A DNA stretch of 64,000 nt from Lachnospiraceae bacterium KH1T2 (GCA_900114405.1 FOSY01000007.1:53429-117428); one strand, 5' to 3'; shown: positions 16,683 to 27,098, counted from the first letter of the stretch. The notes: generated by a model from the sequence alone, not told the origin. A program made the numbers and translations.

Positions 16683-19600
16683 GAAAATGCCTCCTCTCCA
16701 TATTCACTTACGACAGCCACTTCCTCTTTACTTCTTCTGATATACATCAATGCAAAGAGTATGGTCAAAAGAGCCATAAGTATCTTAGCTGCCAGCAAAG
16801 CATTGTCATACCATGTATTGACAGAAACTATCTTTGAAGTTACCCCAAGACCGTCCATAGCATTAGAATTTGCTAATGCATAGTTCTGATAAAGCATTAC
16901 TCTCTTTAGATCAGACATAAGAACTGCATCTTTTTCAACATTTTCCTTTGTCCAATAATTCCACTTTGATGCGACAGCATCCATTTTATTATCACCTGTG
17001 TTGCAGGTCATTGTAACTCCGCAATGTACAGCATCTTTAAGTGAAGCATAGAATGGGTCCTGTATGAAGTCTTCGCTCATAAGTCCTTTAAAGCCCCACT
17101 CGCCGCGAAGAATATTCATCATAAGTCCATAGTGAGCATTATCAGCCGTCACACCTACTCTGTTGTAGGCTGTCATAACTCCGAGTTCTCCTGCGTTCTC
17201 AACGGCCGGCTGCATTGCTCTAAGCTCGCCTTCTCTGGCTTTCTGCTCTGTCATAAATACTGAAAGTCCTGTACGATTGATCTCTGTATCATTAAATGCA
17301 AAATGCTTGAGCGCGATGATACAGCCATATTCATTTCCGCCTTCTACAAATGCCGCTGCCTGATATCCTGTAAGGATTGGATCTTCTGAATAATATTCGT
17401 GGTTTCTTGCATTATATGGAACTCTGTGAAGATTAGCGCCTGCTCCCCAAAGTATCGTAGTATTAGCCCAGATTGAATAATTACCGCATATCTCACCATA
17501 CTCTCTTGCAAGCTCTTTATTAAATGTCTGTCCTATGACAGTCTCATTACACATAGTTCCAAATTTGTAATTAAGGTTTGGATCATCCTTGTCTACCACA
17601 TATGGATCACCACTTGAAGCGTCTGTATTCGCATACTGACCAAGAGTATATGAGCCAAAGCCATTAGGTCCATCATTCTGAATTGCCTCAGGCGAAAGTA
17701 TTGACTCTATAGTTTTAGTACTTGTTCCGCCGAATGCAGTACGTATCATTGCTTCTTCAAGCGACAGCTGATCCATCAGCTCTGAGTACTTTTCATCATT
17801 AATATCTGTATTGCCTTTAAGCTCTGCCAGAGTAAGTCCATTCTTTTCGCCAAACTTAACTTCAGACGTATCTCCATTTTCAGCGATCTGATATGTTCCA
17901 TTCTGCATGATGTCAAGCATTTTAGTATTCGCAGTAAGATTATCATAAGTCTTAGGCCAGCTTGCATCCCAGTCACTTCTCGTGAGATACTTCACTGTTC
18001 CCGGCATATAATAATTTACATCCATATCAGCAAGCTGATTAGAAACAGCTGTACCGTTTTTGCTCTTTGCAAAGGTTGTTGAGTCGAATTTATCAAGTTT
18101 CCAGCTTATAGCATTTACAGCTTCTTCAGGCTCTTCATCCAGAGTTTCTTCATCGCCTGTTTTAACTGACTTGAGCACATTATTCACAGCATCATGCGCA
18201 TCGTCTCCTACTGTGAAGATATATTCTCCATCATCAAGAATATACGCACCTTCTGTGCCATCTGCGTTTGCAATACTGCTGTCATAGCTTGCCATGTACT
18301 GAGCATCTGCCGTGATAGTTACAGTTTCACTCTCACCCGGCTCTAGTACGCCTGTTTTAGCATAGTCAAGAAGCTGTATCGCAGACTTTTCAACACTATG
18401 CTGCACATCGTAGTCTGTATAAGGCACAGAAACATAGAGCTCTACTGCATCCTTACCAGCCACATCACCTGTATTAGTGACATCTACTGTCGCAGTCACA
18501 CTCTTATTTTCAAGGTCAACCTTTACATCTTTAAGCTTCTGCTCAAAGCTTGTATAAGAAAGACCATATCCAAATGGATAAGTTACTTCATCATCATAGT
18601 TCCAGCTCTTACCTGTAGAGCTTCCCTTTGTGCTGTCAGCATTTCCTCTGCCCTGCATCAGATCAGCATATCTTGTTTCATAGTACTTATAGCCATCATA
18701 AATACCTTCTGCCTCAACTATTGCTGAATTGATGGCATAGCTGCTGTCAGCATTTGTATATTCATAATCCCCATAATTCTGAGCTGCCGGAGAAGCAGCG
18801 TTCTTTACAGCATAAGTATCAGAAAGGCGACCTGATGGATTCTCTGCACCGCTGAGCACATCACATACTCCATAAAATCCATATCCACCCGGAAGACCTA
18901 TTTCAAGGATCGCATCAACGCCATCATCATTCTTAAGTTCTTCTATTTCCATAGCGCTGGCATTATTCAAAAGTACGATCACTTTTCCGCCATTGCTCTT
19001 CTTTGCTTCCTCTGCTGCTTTGATGACAGCTCTTTCAGAGTCCGAAAGCCCCAGCGGATCATCCTGTCCTGAGCCCGCATTTACTCCTTCTTCTCCCGGA
19101 GTATAGTTAGCATTTTCTGCTGCGCCTCTGCCTATAGTCACTATCATGGTATTATATTCATCAAGTGAAGCTTCCCATGAAGAGTCTTCCTGCGTAAGCC
19201 TTTCCAGAGTAGGTTCAGGATTCGAGAACTTACCTCCGATCGCCGGTGCTACAGCGTGATAATATGAAAATGTCTGCCCCCACGGCATCACGCTCTCGCC
19301 TTTTATTTCTTCCTTTAATGCTGTATATACCTTCTCAAGTGTAGGGTTGATCTTAAAGCCCTTAGCCGCTAATGCTCCAAGAAAATCGACTGTATCAGCG
19401 CTTGTACCCTTATTCTCAGCAAGTGTACTTCCCATATCGCCACCCTGCACCGGGTAGTAGCTGCTGTAGCCTAAAAGCGAGATTTTCTGTAATTCATCAG
19501 ACTTAAGCGGAAGTGCAGAATTATTATTCTTCAGAAGGACACTTCCTTCTTCACTCATCCTTTCCCCAAGGTCTGCTATTGACTTCAAAAGCTCATCTGT

Positions 19601-19801
19601 TGAACTATAGTCAGACTTATAAGTGTAGATCTTGCTCTTGTCCTCATTCTCATCAGTGATTATCTTTGAGCTCTTTGTTCCAAGGAACTTATCAATATCT
19701 GTTCTTGAACTTTCCACGATAGGTGTCGCTGCAACAGCGATCGCCAAAAGTGAAGCAGATACCGTTGTAAGTCCACGCCATAAATACCTTCTTGTTGACA
19801 T
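16679..19801 (-). CDS. Membrane-tethered GH3 beta-glucosidase with reversed domain order
   Basis: 1040 residues. N-terminal signal/anchor (LTTVSASLLAIAVAATPIV), then the GH3 C-terminal-type domain (~85-420: GSVLLKNNNSALPLKSDELQ; GEEGVNAGSGQDDPLGLSDS), a fibronectin-III-like domain (~430-535, EPGESETVTI), and only then the TIM-barrel GH3 N-domain (~640-960) with KHFAFNDTEINR and the nucleophile region GFKGLMSEDF (~909). A C-terminal helix (ALLAAKILMALLTILFALMY) gives a second membrane anchor. The reversed order is known from Butyrivibrio and Ruminococcus beta-glucosidases. It would remove glucose from beta-glucosides at the cell surface. Fourth-to-last step in the operon with GH78 and the symporter. 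Confidence 0.9.
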   Translation of the reverse strand: MSTRRYLWRGLTTVSASLLAIAVAATPIVESSRTDIDKFLGTKSSKIITDENEDKSKIYTYKSDYSSTDELLKSIADLGERMSEEGSVLLKNNNSALPLKSDELQKISLLGYSSYYPVQGGDMGSTLAENKGTSADTVDFLGALAAKGFKINPTLEKVYTALKEEIKGESVMPWGQTFSYYHAVAPAIGGKFSNPEPTLERLTQEDSSWEASLDEYNTMIVTIGRGAAENANYTPGEEGVNAGSGQDDPLGLSDSERAVIKAAEEAKKSNGGKVIVLLNNASAMEIEELKNDDGVDAILEIGLPGGYGFYGVCDVLSGAENPSGRLSDTYAVKNAASPAAQNYGDYEYTNADSSYAINSAIVEAEGIYDGYKYYETRYADLMQGRGNADSTKGSSTGKSWNYDDEVTYPFGYGLSYTSFEQKLKDVKVDLENKSVTATVDVTNTGDVAGKDAVELYVSVPYTDYDVQHSVEKSAIQLLDYAKTGVLEPGESETVTITADAQYMASYDSSIANADGTEGAYILDDGEYIFTVGDDAHDAVNNVLKSVKTGDEETLDEEPEEAVNAISWKLDKFDSTTFAKSKNGTAVSNQLADMDVNYYMPGTVKYLTRSDWDASWPKTYDNLTANTKMLDIMQNGTYQIAENGDTSEVKFGEKNGLTLAELKGNTDINDEKYSELMDQLSLEEAMIRTAFGGTSTKTIESILSPEAIQNDGPNGFGSYTLGQYANTDASSGDPYVVDKDDPNLNYKFGTMCNETVIGQTFNKELAREYGEICGNYSIWANTTILWGAGANLHRVPYNARNHEYYSEDPILTGYQAAAFVEGGNEYGCIIALKHFAFNDTEINRTGLSVFMTEQKAREGELRAMQPAVENAGELGVMTAYNRVGVTADNAHYGLMMNILRGEWGFKGLMSEDFIQDPFYASLKDAVHCGVTMTCNTGDNKMDAVASKWNYWTKENVEKDAVLMSDLKRVMLYQNYALANSNAMDGLGVTSKIVSVNTWYDNALLAAKILMALLTILFALMYIRRSKEEVAVVSEYGEEAFS

Positions 19802-19825
19802 TTTAACCCTCCAGCTACAAATTTT

Positions 19826-21310
19826 TTACGCTCTTCCGGCTTCCAAAGCAGCCTTCTGATTCGCAACTATCTTCTCCTGATTTTCCTTAACATGCTTCTC
19901 CACATCGAGGAAACACATTAATACGATTATCACCGCATAGCAGATCAGCTCCATACCCAGATAACACAGCGAAAGCGTGTTCTGAACTGCCATATTTTGA
20001 CTTGCAAGTGACGGATCATATCCACTCACAGTAAGCAGTGCATTTATTATTCCATTCCCAAGTCCTGCCATGCCGACCATTATCGCGCCATAAACTGACA
20101 TCGTGAATCCGTCACTTCTGAAACCATTTTTAGCTTCGAGATGATCCAGCACATCCGAAAGAATTGCCAGCGTGACATACATTGCCGGGATAGAACCTAT
20201 TCCCTTAAGTATCACACCCACACATACAAGTGTGAAATTATGGATATTTATAAAGCTCACGAGACCACCCACTACAGAAAAGATCATTCCATAGGTAACA
20301 GCCTTCGTTTTACCGATCTTTCCGGCTATAGGCCACGCTACCGCCATGCCTATCGCAGTCGGTATACCGCCGATAAGACCGAGCGTACCCATCGCAGTTC
20401 CGGCTCCGCCTTCACCTGTGATACCGTCAAACATCCAGCGGCAGTAGTAACTCATCGAACCATTTTTTATAAGTCCGCCAAGCTGGAAAAGGAAGAAGTA
20501 AGCGATTATTATCCACCAGTATCTATCGCTCACACATGCTTTTATCTGCTTTTTCATAGGGAGCTTTTCTTCCTTGATACCAAGCTTCAGATTTTCTTCC
20601 GTTATCCTTTCTCGTGTAAAGAAATACTCTATCAAAATTCCCAAAGCTGAAACTATGCAAAGGACGATCATGCATATTCTCCAGTTAGAGTAGCTTGTCT
20701 TAGTATCGATCACTCCATCGCGGCTTACGAATAAAAATCCTTGAAGGAGTATAGGTACAAGTATGCTTGCTCCCACTCCTACTGCCGCTACTCCCGATGC
20801 ATTCGAAAGTGTTGCAAGCAGTCCTCTTTTATCAGAATCTCTCGTCGAAAGCCCGACCATCGAGCTGTGCGACGTGTAGAAGAAAGGATATGCAACCGCA
20901 TAATATAAATTGTAAGATACCGCTATCCATATCATTTGTACTGCCGGGCTCATCGACGTCGGTGTAAGAAAGAGCAGCGCTATCGCAAGTACCACCAATG
21001 GCAGCGAAATAAACATATATGGACGGGCTTTTCCTTCCCTTGTCCTCGTATTATCGATCAGATGTCCGACAAAAAGATTTCCTATGATGACGCATATCAC
21101 CGATGCTATCGGTAGAACCGCAGAAAATACGCCAAACTTCTGAACATCTGTCCAGCCAAGTACATCCGAGTAGTACCTATTCAGATATGACCCGAATATC
21201 GCATTTGAGATAAATGCTGCAAATGGACCCACAAAGTATCCAAGTGCCATTTCAGGGAGCTTGACTTCATCCGTTTTTACTTTTGTTTTTGGTAAAATTT
21301 TTTCAAGCAT
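19826..21310 (-). CDS. GPH-family sugar:cation symporter (MFS)
   Basis: 494 residues, about 12 membrane helices; RYYSDVLGW near the N-terminus and the central loop between helices 6 and 7 are typical of glycoside-pentoside-hexuronide symporters (MelB/XynP type). Its start overlaps the end of the GH78 gene by 8 bases and it ends 24 bases before the GH3 gene. Likely substrate: a rhamnosyl-oligosaccharide or rhamnoside, inferred from the neighbours. Confidence 0.88.
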   Translation of the reverse strand: MLEKILPKTKVKTDEVKLPEMALGYFVGPFAAFISNAIFGSYLNRYYSDVLGWTDVQKFGVFSAVLPIASVICVIIGNLFVGHLIDNTRTREGKARPYMFISLPLVVLAIALLFLTPTSMSPAVQMIWIAVSYNLYYAVAYPFFYTSHSSMVGLSTRDSDKRGLLATLSNASGVAAVGVGASILVPILLQGFLFVSRDGVIDTKTSYSNWRICMIVLCIVSALGILIEYFFTRERITEENLKLGIKEEKLPMKKQIKACVSDRYWWIIIAYFFLFQLGGLIKNGSMSYYCRWMFDGITGEGGAGTAMGTLGLIGGIPTAIGMAVAWPIAGKIGKTKAVTYGMIFSVVGGLVSFINIHNFTLVCVGVILKGIGSIPAMYVTLAILSDVLDHLEAKNGFRSDGFTMSVYGAIMVGMAGLGNGIINALLTVSGYDPSLASQNMAVQNTLSLCYLGMELICYAVIIVLMCFLDVEKHVKENQEKIVANQKAALEAGRA

Positions 21311-23888
21311 CTTTATAAACCTCGTTTATCCTGTACTCTCCACTTCCGAAAACTCTATTCTCTCCGGAAGGAAGCACCAGCTCACAAACTGTATTTACAG
21401 GTACTTTGATTTTTATTTCAAAATTTCCATTTTTCACATTCCATTCCGAAGCAGCATTTCCATAAGGAGTTTCCACCTCACCTTTAGCATAAGTGATGCC
21501 TCCGCCAATCAGCGGCTTTATCCTGAATTTCTTATAGCCGCACTCCACAGGTTCGATCCCGGCTACTCTTGTATAAAGGAAATTTCCTACAGAACCGCTC
21601 GCATAGTGATTAAATGAAGTCATACCATTTGTACCGTCATCACTTCCGGTATTGCATGTGCCGTCTTCCCTGAGCGCATCCCATCTTTCCCATATACTTG
21701 TGCCTCCGCTCTTAACTTCATAAAGCCATGAAGGGCAGGTATCTGTCGTGAGCATCTTGAAAGCGTCATCCACTCTGCCATTGTCAGCCAGCGCAAAGAG
21801 TATAAACGGTGTCCCCGGAAAGCCTGTTCTTATGTGATGATTGGCTGCCTTGACCATTCTCACCAATTGATTTAAGACTTTTTCCTTCATATCTCCTTCA
21901 AGCATGTCAAAAGCTACCGGAAGTACATAACCTGTCTGGAACTCTCCTTCTTTTCCCATTCCATGCCTTGAAAAAGGATGAATCTGCTGTTTCATATGAC
22001 CATCTTCTCTTAAAAAGCGCTTTGAATACGCTCTGTCGATCTCCGACTTCAAATCTCTGTAGTACTCAGCATCTTCATTTTCACCAAGTATCTCTGAAAT
22101 CTTAGACATTATATTGCAGGAATTTGACCAATCTGCCGTAGCAGTCCATAAGCCTCTGTTCATGCACGCCCACATCTTAACGTTCGGCGCTACCCAGTCT
22201 CCATATTGGTGAAACCATCTCCATGTGTGGCGGTTTGTCCTTCCCACACATGCAAATCCTGCCCAGAACTTCACTGCACCGAGATACTTCTTCATTACAG
22301 GGTACATCTCGCGAAGTATGTCCTTATCGCCATATGCCATATACATAGCCCACGGTACCAATATGCAGCAGTCGCCCCAGAAAGCTACCACGGCCGGCGG
22401 ATAGTTAAAGCCCTGCTCCGGTATCACGACATTTATGCCGCCGCCCGGTCGCTGCTCACTCTTCACGTCCATGAGCCACTTTCGCAAGAATCTGTCTGTA
22501 TCAAAGTTGTAGCAGGCAGTAGGGGCAAATAATGCAATATCGCCTGTCCAGCCCATCCTCTCATCTCTTTGCGGGCAATCTGTCGGAATATCCATGAAGT
22601 TTGACTTCGCACTCCACTTGATATTCTGCTGCAGCCTGTTTATACGCTCATCAGAGCATTCAAAAGTTCCCGTATTTTCCATATCAGAATGAAGTGCGAG
22701 AGCTTCAAGCTCTATATCAGCTTCATCTATGCCATCTACTCCCACATACCTGAATCCCATGTATGTAAGAAGTGGCGAATAGTCCTGCTCTCCATCCCTG
22801 CATATGTATTCTGCCGCTGCCTTTGCATCTCTCAGAGGCTCAGTATAGAGATCTCCGTCCATGAGTATCTCAGTATGTCGAAAAGTTATCTTCTGCCCTG
22901 CTTTTCCCTTGATATAAGCTTTTATGACACCTGCAAAATTCTGTCCGAAGTCGTATATAAGTCTTCCTGAATCAAGTTTCTTTACTGAAACTGCCTTCAT
23001 CACTTCATGAGCTCTTACCGGTGAACCATAATCCGCAATAAACTCCGGGCTGATCTTCACCTTTTCCAATGCAGCTTTTTCATACTTTATCTTCTCAAGA
23101 TCGATCCTTGAGTCGTAAACCTCACCATTATAAAAATCTCCATAACGGAAATTTCCATCCATGCTCACGTCCCATGTACCGTCACTTGCGATGATCTCAC
23201 TGCTGCCGTCTTCGTATGTTATGCGTATCTCCGCCATCAAAGCCTGTCTGTCAGCTGTGATACGGTTTTTCCAGCCAAAGGTGAAAGCACCTACTGCCCA
23301 GCCTCCGCCGACTACAGCATACAGAGTATTTTCTCCGGCAAGCATATCTGTAATGTCGAAAGTCTGGTACTGCATCGTGTGCTTATATGACGTAAGACCC
23401 GGCTTAAAATACTCAGCACCTACACGCTCTCCATTCAGAAAGATCTCATAAATCCCCAACGCTGTTGCATAAAGCCTTGCTCTTGCAACCCTTTTTTCAC
23501 AAGAAAACTTTTTTCTAAATGTCATAGGTATAGGTGATGTTTTCTTTTCCTTGAAATGGTACGAAGAATCTGTTATAAATGAGCCCGTCCAGGCATCATC
23601 CATCTTTCCGGTTTCGAAAACAGCACTCTCGACCGCTTTTTCACCCTTATCATCTTCCGCTTCAAGCTTTACTTCATACTCCGTATATGACTTCAAAGCC
23701 TGCCCTTCATAGGCGATCCTTATCTGCTCGCTGGTATTTATTTCCCATCCGTTGACAGATATTTTTGCATTTTTAAGCTTTACATTTTCTCCATCACTTT
23801 CAAGTTGAAAAGAAAAATGAGGTCTTTTACTATCAGTTATACATTTCCCCTGCATTCCCTCTACTTTAACCTTAGAAATCTTTAACAT
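21303..23888 (-). CDS. GH78 alpha-L-rhamnosidase, cytoplasmic
   Basis: 861 residues from ATG 23888 (GAGGAG upstream); a longer frame to 23963 lacks an RBS. Order: N-terminal beta domains (carrying GWEINTSEQIRIAYEGQALK), the carbohydrate-binding-like domain with YATALGIYEIFLNGERVG (~165), then the (alpha/alpha)6 barrel with the signature DIPTDCPQRDERMGWTGD (~435-452) holding catalytic acids, and a C-terminal beta domain (IKPLIGGGITYAKGEVETP). No signal peptide, so it acts inside the cell on rhamnosides brought in by the adjoining symporter. Confidence 0.93.
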   Translation of the reverse strand: MLKISKVKVEGMQGKCITDSKRPHFSFQLESDGENVKLKNAKISVNGWEINTSEQIRIAYEGQALKSYTEYEVKLEAEDDKGEKAVESAVFETGKMDDAWTGSFITDSSYHFKEKKTSPIPMTFRKKFSCEKRVARARLYATALGIYEIFLNGERVGAEYFKPGLTSYKHTMQYQTFDITDMLAGENTLYAVVGGGWAVGAFTFGWKNRITADRQALMAEIRITYEDGSSEIIASDGTWDVSMDGNFRYGDFYNGEVYDSRIDLEKIKYEKAALEKVKISPEFIADYGSPVRAHEVMKAVSVKKLDSGRLIYDFGQNFAGVIKAYIKGKAGQKITFRHTEILMDGDLYTEPLRDAKAAAEYICRDGEQDYSPLLTYMGFRYVGVDGIDEADIELEALALHSDMENTGTFECSDERINRLQQNIKWSAKSNFMDIPTDCPQRDERMGWTGDIALFAPTACYNFDTDRFLRKWLMDVKSEQRPGGGINVVIPEQGFNYPPAVVAFWGDCCILVPWAMYMAYGDKDILREMYPVMKKYLGAVKFWAGFACVGRTNRHTWRWFHQYGDWVAPNVKMWACMNRGLWTATADWSNSCNIMSKISEILGENEDAEYYRDLKSEIDRAYSKRFLREDGHMKQQIHPFSRHGMGKEGEFQTGYVLPVAFDMLEGDMKEKVLNQLVRMVKAANHHIRTGFPGTPFILFALADNGRVDDAFKMLTTDTCPSWLYEVKSGGTSIWERWDALREDGTCNTGSDDGTNGMTSFNHYASGSVGNFLYTRVAGIEPVECGYKKFRIKPLIGGGITYAKGEVETPYGNAASEWNVKNGNFEIKIKVPVNTVCELVLPSGENRVFGSGEYRINEVYKDA

Positions 23889-23947
23889 AGCCTTCTCCTC
23901 TTTTGTTAAAAGTATAATAACACTATGTTTTACCAATAAACCTCGTT

Positions 23948-23962
23948 TGTCGCAAAACGACA
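23948..23962. promoter_or_regulatory. Inverted repeat upstream of the rhamnoside operon
   Basis: TGTCGCAAAACGACA: 5-bp arms around a 5-base centre, 60 bases before the GH78 start. Candidate operator for the operon; regulator unknown. Confidence 0.4.
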
Positions 23963-24045
23963 TTTTATGACGTAAACAATCAATTGTATTAGTAAATTTT
24001 CACAATATCGTCCACTGCATTTTGTATAAAAATACGTTAAATAAG

Positions 24046-24082
24046 TCAAAAAAAGAACTACAGAGATATTCTCCATAGTTCT
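24046..24082 (-). terminator. Terminator of the AgrC/AgrA-like operon
   Basis: AGAACTA pairs with TAGTTCT (24054-24082), extended by GGAGA/TCTC inside, followed on the minus strand by seven T. It separates the two-component genes from the downstream GH78 operon. Confidence 0.8.
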
Positions 24083-24133
24083 CTAAAGTCAATACTCACG
24101 GAGCGTTTTAACTCCGTCTAAACTTGAGTTAAA

Positions 24134-25456
24134 TCATTGTGGTATCAGTATATTAAGCTTAAACCATTCATCCTTTGCATCAAAATTTACCGAGCCGCCA
24201 TACTTCTCTACTACACTTCTGATGCTCTGCGTTCCATATCCATGATAGCGCTTGTCCTTCTTCTTCGTCACAGGCATTCCATTCACAAACTTTATATCCC
24301 CCATGTAGCGGTTTTCTACGCGAATCACCAAAAATGCCTTCTTTCTCGACACACTCACATGTATCAGACGCTCTTCCTCATTCTGCACCTCCAGCGCGCC
24401 CTCGATAGCATTATCAAGCGCATTTCCAAAAAGCGACGCCAGATCAAGGTCATCCATGAAGCCCAGTGCTTCTCCATCAGCCACTACCGTAAGCTCGATG
24501 CCATCCTTCTGACACAGTAAGCTTTTCGCAGTAAGTATGATGTCTAGTGCTTCATTTCCCGTTTTATTCTGCGCTTCATAGGACTTTATCTCATTCTCTA
24601 TCCGCCTTAGCGACGCATCGAAATTCTCTCCACGGTTTTCCATCCTGAGTATGGCAATCTGATGCTTGATATCGTGATATTTCCTGTTTATCAGCGCGAC
24701 AGTTTCCTCGGATATCTTATAATTTGCATGCTGCATTGCCATGATATTTTCAAGCCTTGAAAGCTTCTCTCTCGAATTCAGCTGTGCAAGCTGCCAATGG
24801 TACACATACAGCATGGATAAGCCTGCAAGGTCTATATTGGTCCTGATTATAAAAAGCCCCTCCGAAAATCCGCTGCTGAAGGGTGTCTCTCCATAGATGT
24901 AGCCCATATTGCTTATAAAAAACGCCGCAGCAGCTATTATCATCACCGGAAATACTCTTTTTTTATCTATCTCGATGTCTTCCTCATAGCTTTTATTTTC
25001 AAGCAATATCATTATAACAGCGATCAAAATATATATCGGTAAAGCAAGCAGCACTTGCGAAGGTATGCTCCAGCTCACCTTTTTCATCTTAAAGAGATAG
25101 AAGTAGACCTGCCACCCAAACGAAGCCATGAACTCTCCAACCAAAAATGCACGCGCGGCATGATACACCGCTTCCTCGGCAGAGCACTTTTTTAATATCT
25201 TAATATAGATGCAGAGCCCCGCTATCGTGAGCAGCATGAGCGGTACAAATGCAGCCTTTGACTTTCCATCCGTCAGTACCATATACGCGGAAAGTATCAC
25301 CAGCGCCGGCAGAGAATGCACGATAAGACCTTTAACAAAATCCTTCTTTTCAGAAAAGCTTTTATACATACTTATCGCACCGCATATCGTGAAGCTTATC
25401 CAATAAGCCGCCGCATAGTAGATTCCCGGGGTATTAATGACCATAATATCTTTCAT
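24134..25456 (-). CDS. AgrC-type GHKL sensor histidine kinase
   Basis: 440 residues: six membrane helices in the first ~215, then a dimerisation/H-box region (YHDIKHQIAILRM, His near 263), N-box GNALDNAIEGALE and G-box YHGYGTQSIRSVVEKYGG. This GHKL layout is that of AgrC/ComD-like quorum or signal sensors. Its ATG overlaps the response regulator stop by 4 bases. Lying between rhaD and the GH78 operon, it may control either, but signal and targets are not shown by the sequence. Confidence 0.85.
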   Translation of the reverse strand: MKDIMVINTPGIYYAAAYWISFTICGAISMYKSFSEKKDFVKGLIVHSLPALVILSAYMVLTDGKSKAAFVPLMLLTIAGLCIYIKILKKCSAEEAVYHAARAFLVGEFMASFGWQVYFYLFKMKKVSWSIPSQVLLALPIYILIAVIMILLENKSYEEDIEIDKKRVFPVMIIAAAAFFISNMGYIYGETPFSSGFSEGLFIIRTNIDLAGLSMLYVYHWQLAQLNSREKLSRLENIMAMQHANYKISEETVALINRKYHDIKHQIAILRMENRGENFDASLRRIENEIKSYEAQNKTGNEALDIILTAKSLLCQKDGIELTVVADGEALGFMDDLDLASLFGNALDNAIEGALEVQNEEERLIHVSVSRKKAFLVIRVENRYMGDIKFVNGMPVTKKKDKRYHGYGTQSIRSVVEKYGGSVNFDAKDEWFKLNILIPQ

Positions 25457-26163
25457 ACTTCTGCCTCACTTACATATTTATTAAGTTCATCCAGAAGCGC
25501 CTTCTTTCTGGAACGGCTCACCTGCAAAACTGTTCCTGCGACATCGACGTCATATTCCTTTATATTCTCCACGAAGGCAAGGTTTATAAGATAACACTTT
25601 GAGCATCTGAAAAAGTGCTCATTCTTTAGCTCTTCCTCAATCCCTGCGATCGTGCCGCGCGTCACTATTTCCTCATCCATCGTGTGAAATATAAGATCGT
25701 GGTTGAGAACTTCGACATAGTACAATTTAGACAATTCGACCTTCTGCATACCATTTTTCAGATTTACCACAATGCACTTGCTGCTTCTGTGACCAAGCCT
25801 GCCTATCGCCTTGGTTATGCGCTGTGAAAATGCGTAGTAGCCAAGCGGTTTCAGGCAGTAGTCCAGAGCATCGACCATGTAGCCTTTCATTGCGTACTGC
25901 GGAGTATTCGTGATGAAGATTATGATCACATCTTCGTCTAACTTTCTGATATACTCTGCAGTTTTCATGCCATCCATGAACCTCATCTCGATGTCCATCA
26001 AGATTATGTCATACTCTGCTTTATATCCGGCTGCTATCTCATCCCCGTCAGAAAAAGAAACTATCTTAAATTTTGTCCTATTCTCATCCTCATATCTGTG
26101 AAGAAAATCCTCCAGCTCTTTTCTGTATGATACGTCATCCTCTACAATTGCAATTCTATACAT
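25453..26163 (-). CDS. LytTR-family response regulator (AgrA-like)
   Basis: 236 residues from ATG 26163. Receiver domain IAIVEDDVSYRKEL, phospho-acceptor Asp in DIILMDIEMRFMDG (~56), Lys in switch loop PLGYYAF region; C-terminal LytTR DNA-binding domain with LYYVEVLNHDLIFH and FFRCSKCYLINL. LytTR proteins bind direct repeats of about 9 bp. Translationally coupled to the kinase gene. A longer frame begins with TTG at 26187 inside the rhaD terminator region and is less likely. Confidence 0.88.
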   Translation of the reverse strand: MYRIAIVEDDVSYRKELEDFLHRYEDENRTKFKIVSFSDGDEIAAGYKAEYDIILMDIEMRFMDGMKTAEYIRKLDEDVIIIFITNTPQYAMKGYMVDALDYCLKPLGYYAFSQRITKAIGRLGHRSSKCIVVNLKNGMQKVELSKLYYVEVLNHDLIFHTMDEEIVTRGTIAGIEEELKNEHFFRCSKCYLINLAFVENIKEYDVDVAGTVLQVSRSRKKALLDELNKYVSEAEV

Positions 26164-26184
26164 ATTTCCAAAATTCCTATAAGT

Positions 26185-26228
26185 CAAAAATAATGCCAGA
26201 AATGCAGTTGTGCATTCCTGACATCATT
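26185..26228 (-). terminator. Terminator of the rhaBAD operon
   Basis: Minus strand: AATG...CAGGAATGCA pairs with TGCATTtCTG...CATT (26192-26228) and is followed by ATTTTTG. It ends just upstream of the response regulator. Confidence 0.75.
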
Positions 26229-26240
26229 TATAATAGCAGT

Positions 26241-27065
26241 TTATTTCTCAAATAGAAATCTTTCCGGAAGAGAAACCTTAAAATCTTTTGCAAGCTCTCT
26301 GAATTCATCAGGCTTGATAGTCTGTCTCTTTACATTTGTCATTGAAAGTGTTTTTACAAGTATTTCCGCAGATTTCTCAACCGTATGCATAAGACCGAAA
26401 GTCAAGTCAAAGTCCTCACCCGCAGCAAACATTCCATGATGTGCCCAGATAGCCACATCGTACTTTTCCATAAGTTTGCTGGTCTCGACTGCGATCTCTC
26501 TTCCTCCCGGTACCATCCACGGAACTACACCGATTCCGTCAGGGAATACTACAGGGCACTCTGTTGCCATCTCCCAGAGCTCTCTGGTGAAAGCTTCGTC
26601 AGTAAGCGGCAGTACAAAGGTAAGCGCGATAGTATTTGCAGGATGCGCATGGTAGATCACTCTGTAAGCACCATTTGTCTTGAGCTTTTTAACCTCATGG
26701 TTCATAAGGTGTGAAGGAAGCTCTGATGTAGGTCTGCCTCCGTTCACAAGCCCCCAGACGATCCTGTAGTTCTCACCCTTATCATCAAGCTCTATAATGC
26801 AGAAGCTATCCTCAGGCTTGATGATGACATTTCGGAAATACTTTCCTGAGCCTGTCACCATGAAAAATTCACCTGCGAGATTCGGAACTGTCGTGCCGAT
26901 AGGCTTCCACTCGCCATTGCTGAAGTCATCCTTGACCTCAGCAACTTCAGACTCTTTCATCCTGTAGGAGAGGTTTCCGCCGTTTCTTTCATGCCATCCC
27001 TGCTCCCAGCCATCGTTTGCCATACGTATAAATCCCTGTGTAAATTCTGCATCTAATACTTTCAT
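26241..27065 (-). CDS. rhaD: Rhamnulose-1-phosphate aldolase
   Basis: 274 residues, the usual length. Class II aldolase fold with GGNLSYRM (~27), the zinc-site motif YHAHPANTIALT (~141) and a late WAHHGMFAAG (~211). Splits L-rhamnulose-1-phosphate into DHAP and L-lactaldehyde; cytoplasmic. AAGGAGAT precedes the start. Last gene of rhaB-rhaA-rhaD. Confidence 0.95.
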   Translation of the reverse strand: MKVLDAEFTQGFIRMANDGWEQGWHERNGGNLSYRMKESEVAEVKDDFSNGEWKPIGTTVPNLAGEFFMVTGSGKYFRNVIIKPEDSFCIIELDDKGENYRIVWGLVNGGRPTSELPSHLMNHEVKKLKTNGAYRVIYHAHPANTIALTFVLPLTDEAFTRELWEMATECPVVFPDGIGVVPWMVPGGREIAVETSKLMEKYDVAIWAHHGMFAAGEDFDLTFGLMHTVEKSAEILVKTLSMTNVKRQTIKPDEFRELAKDFKVSLPERFLFEK

Positions 27066-27098
27066 TGCCTTATCTCCTTGTATATCTTTAAGCCGTTC

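Noticed and set aside
23889..23963. Upstream extension of the GH78 gene by 25 codons
   Set aside because: No RBS before 23963, whereas the ATG at 23888 has GAGGAG and begins the conserved sequence.
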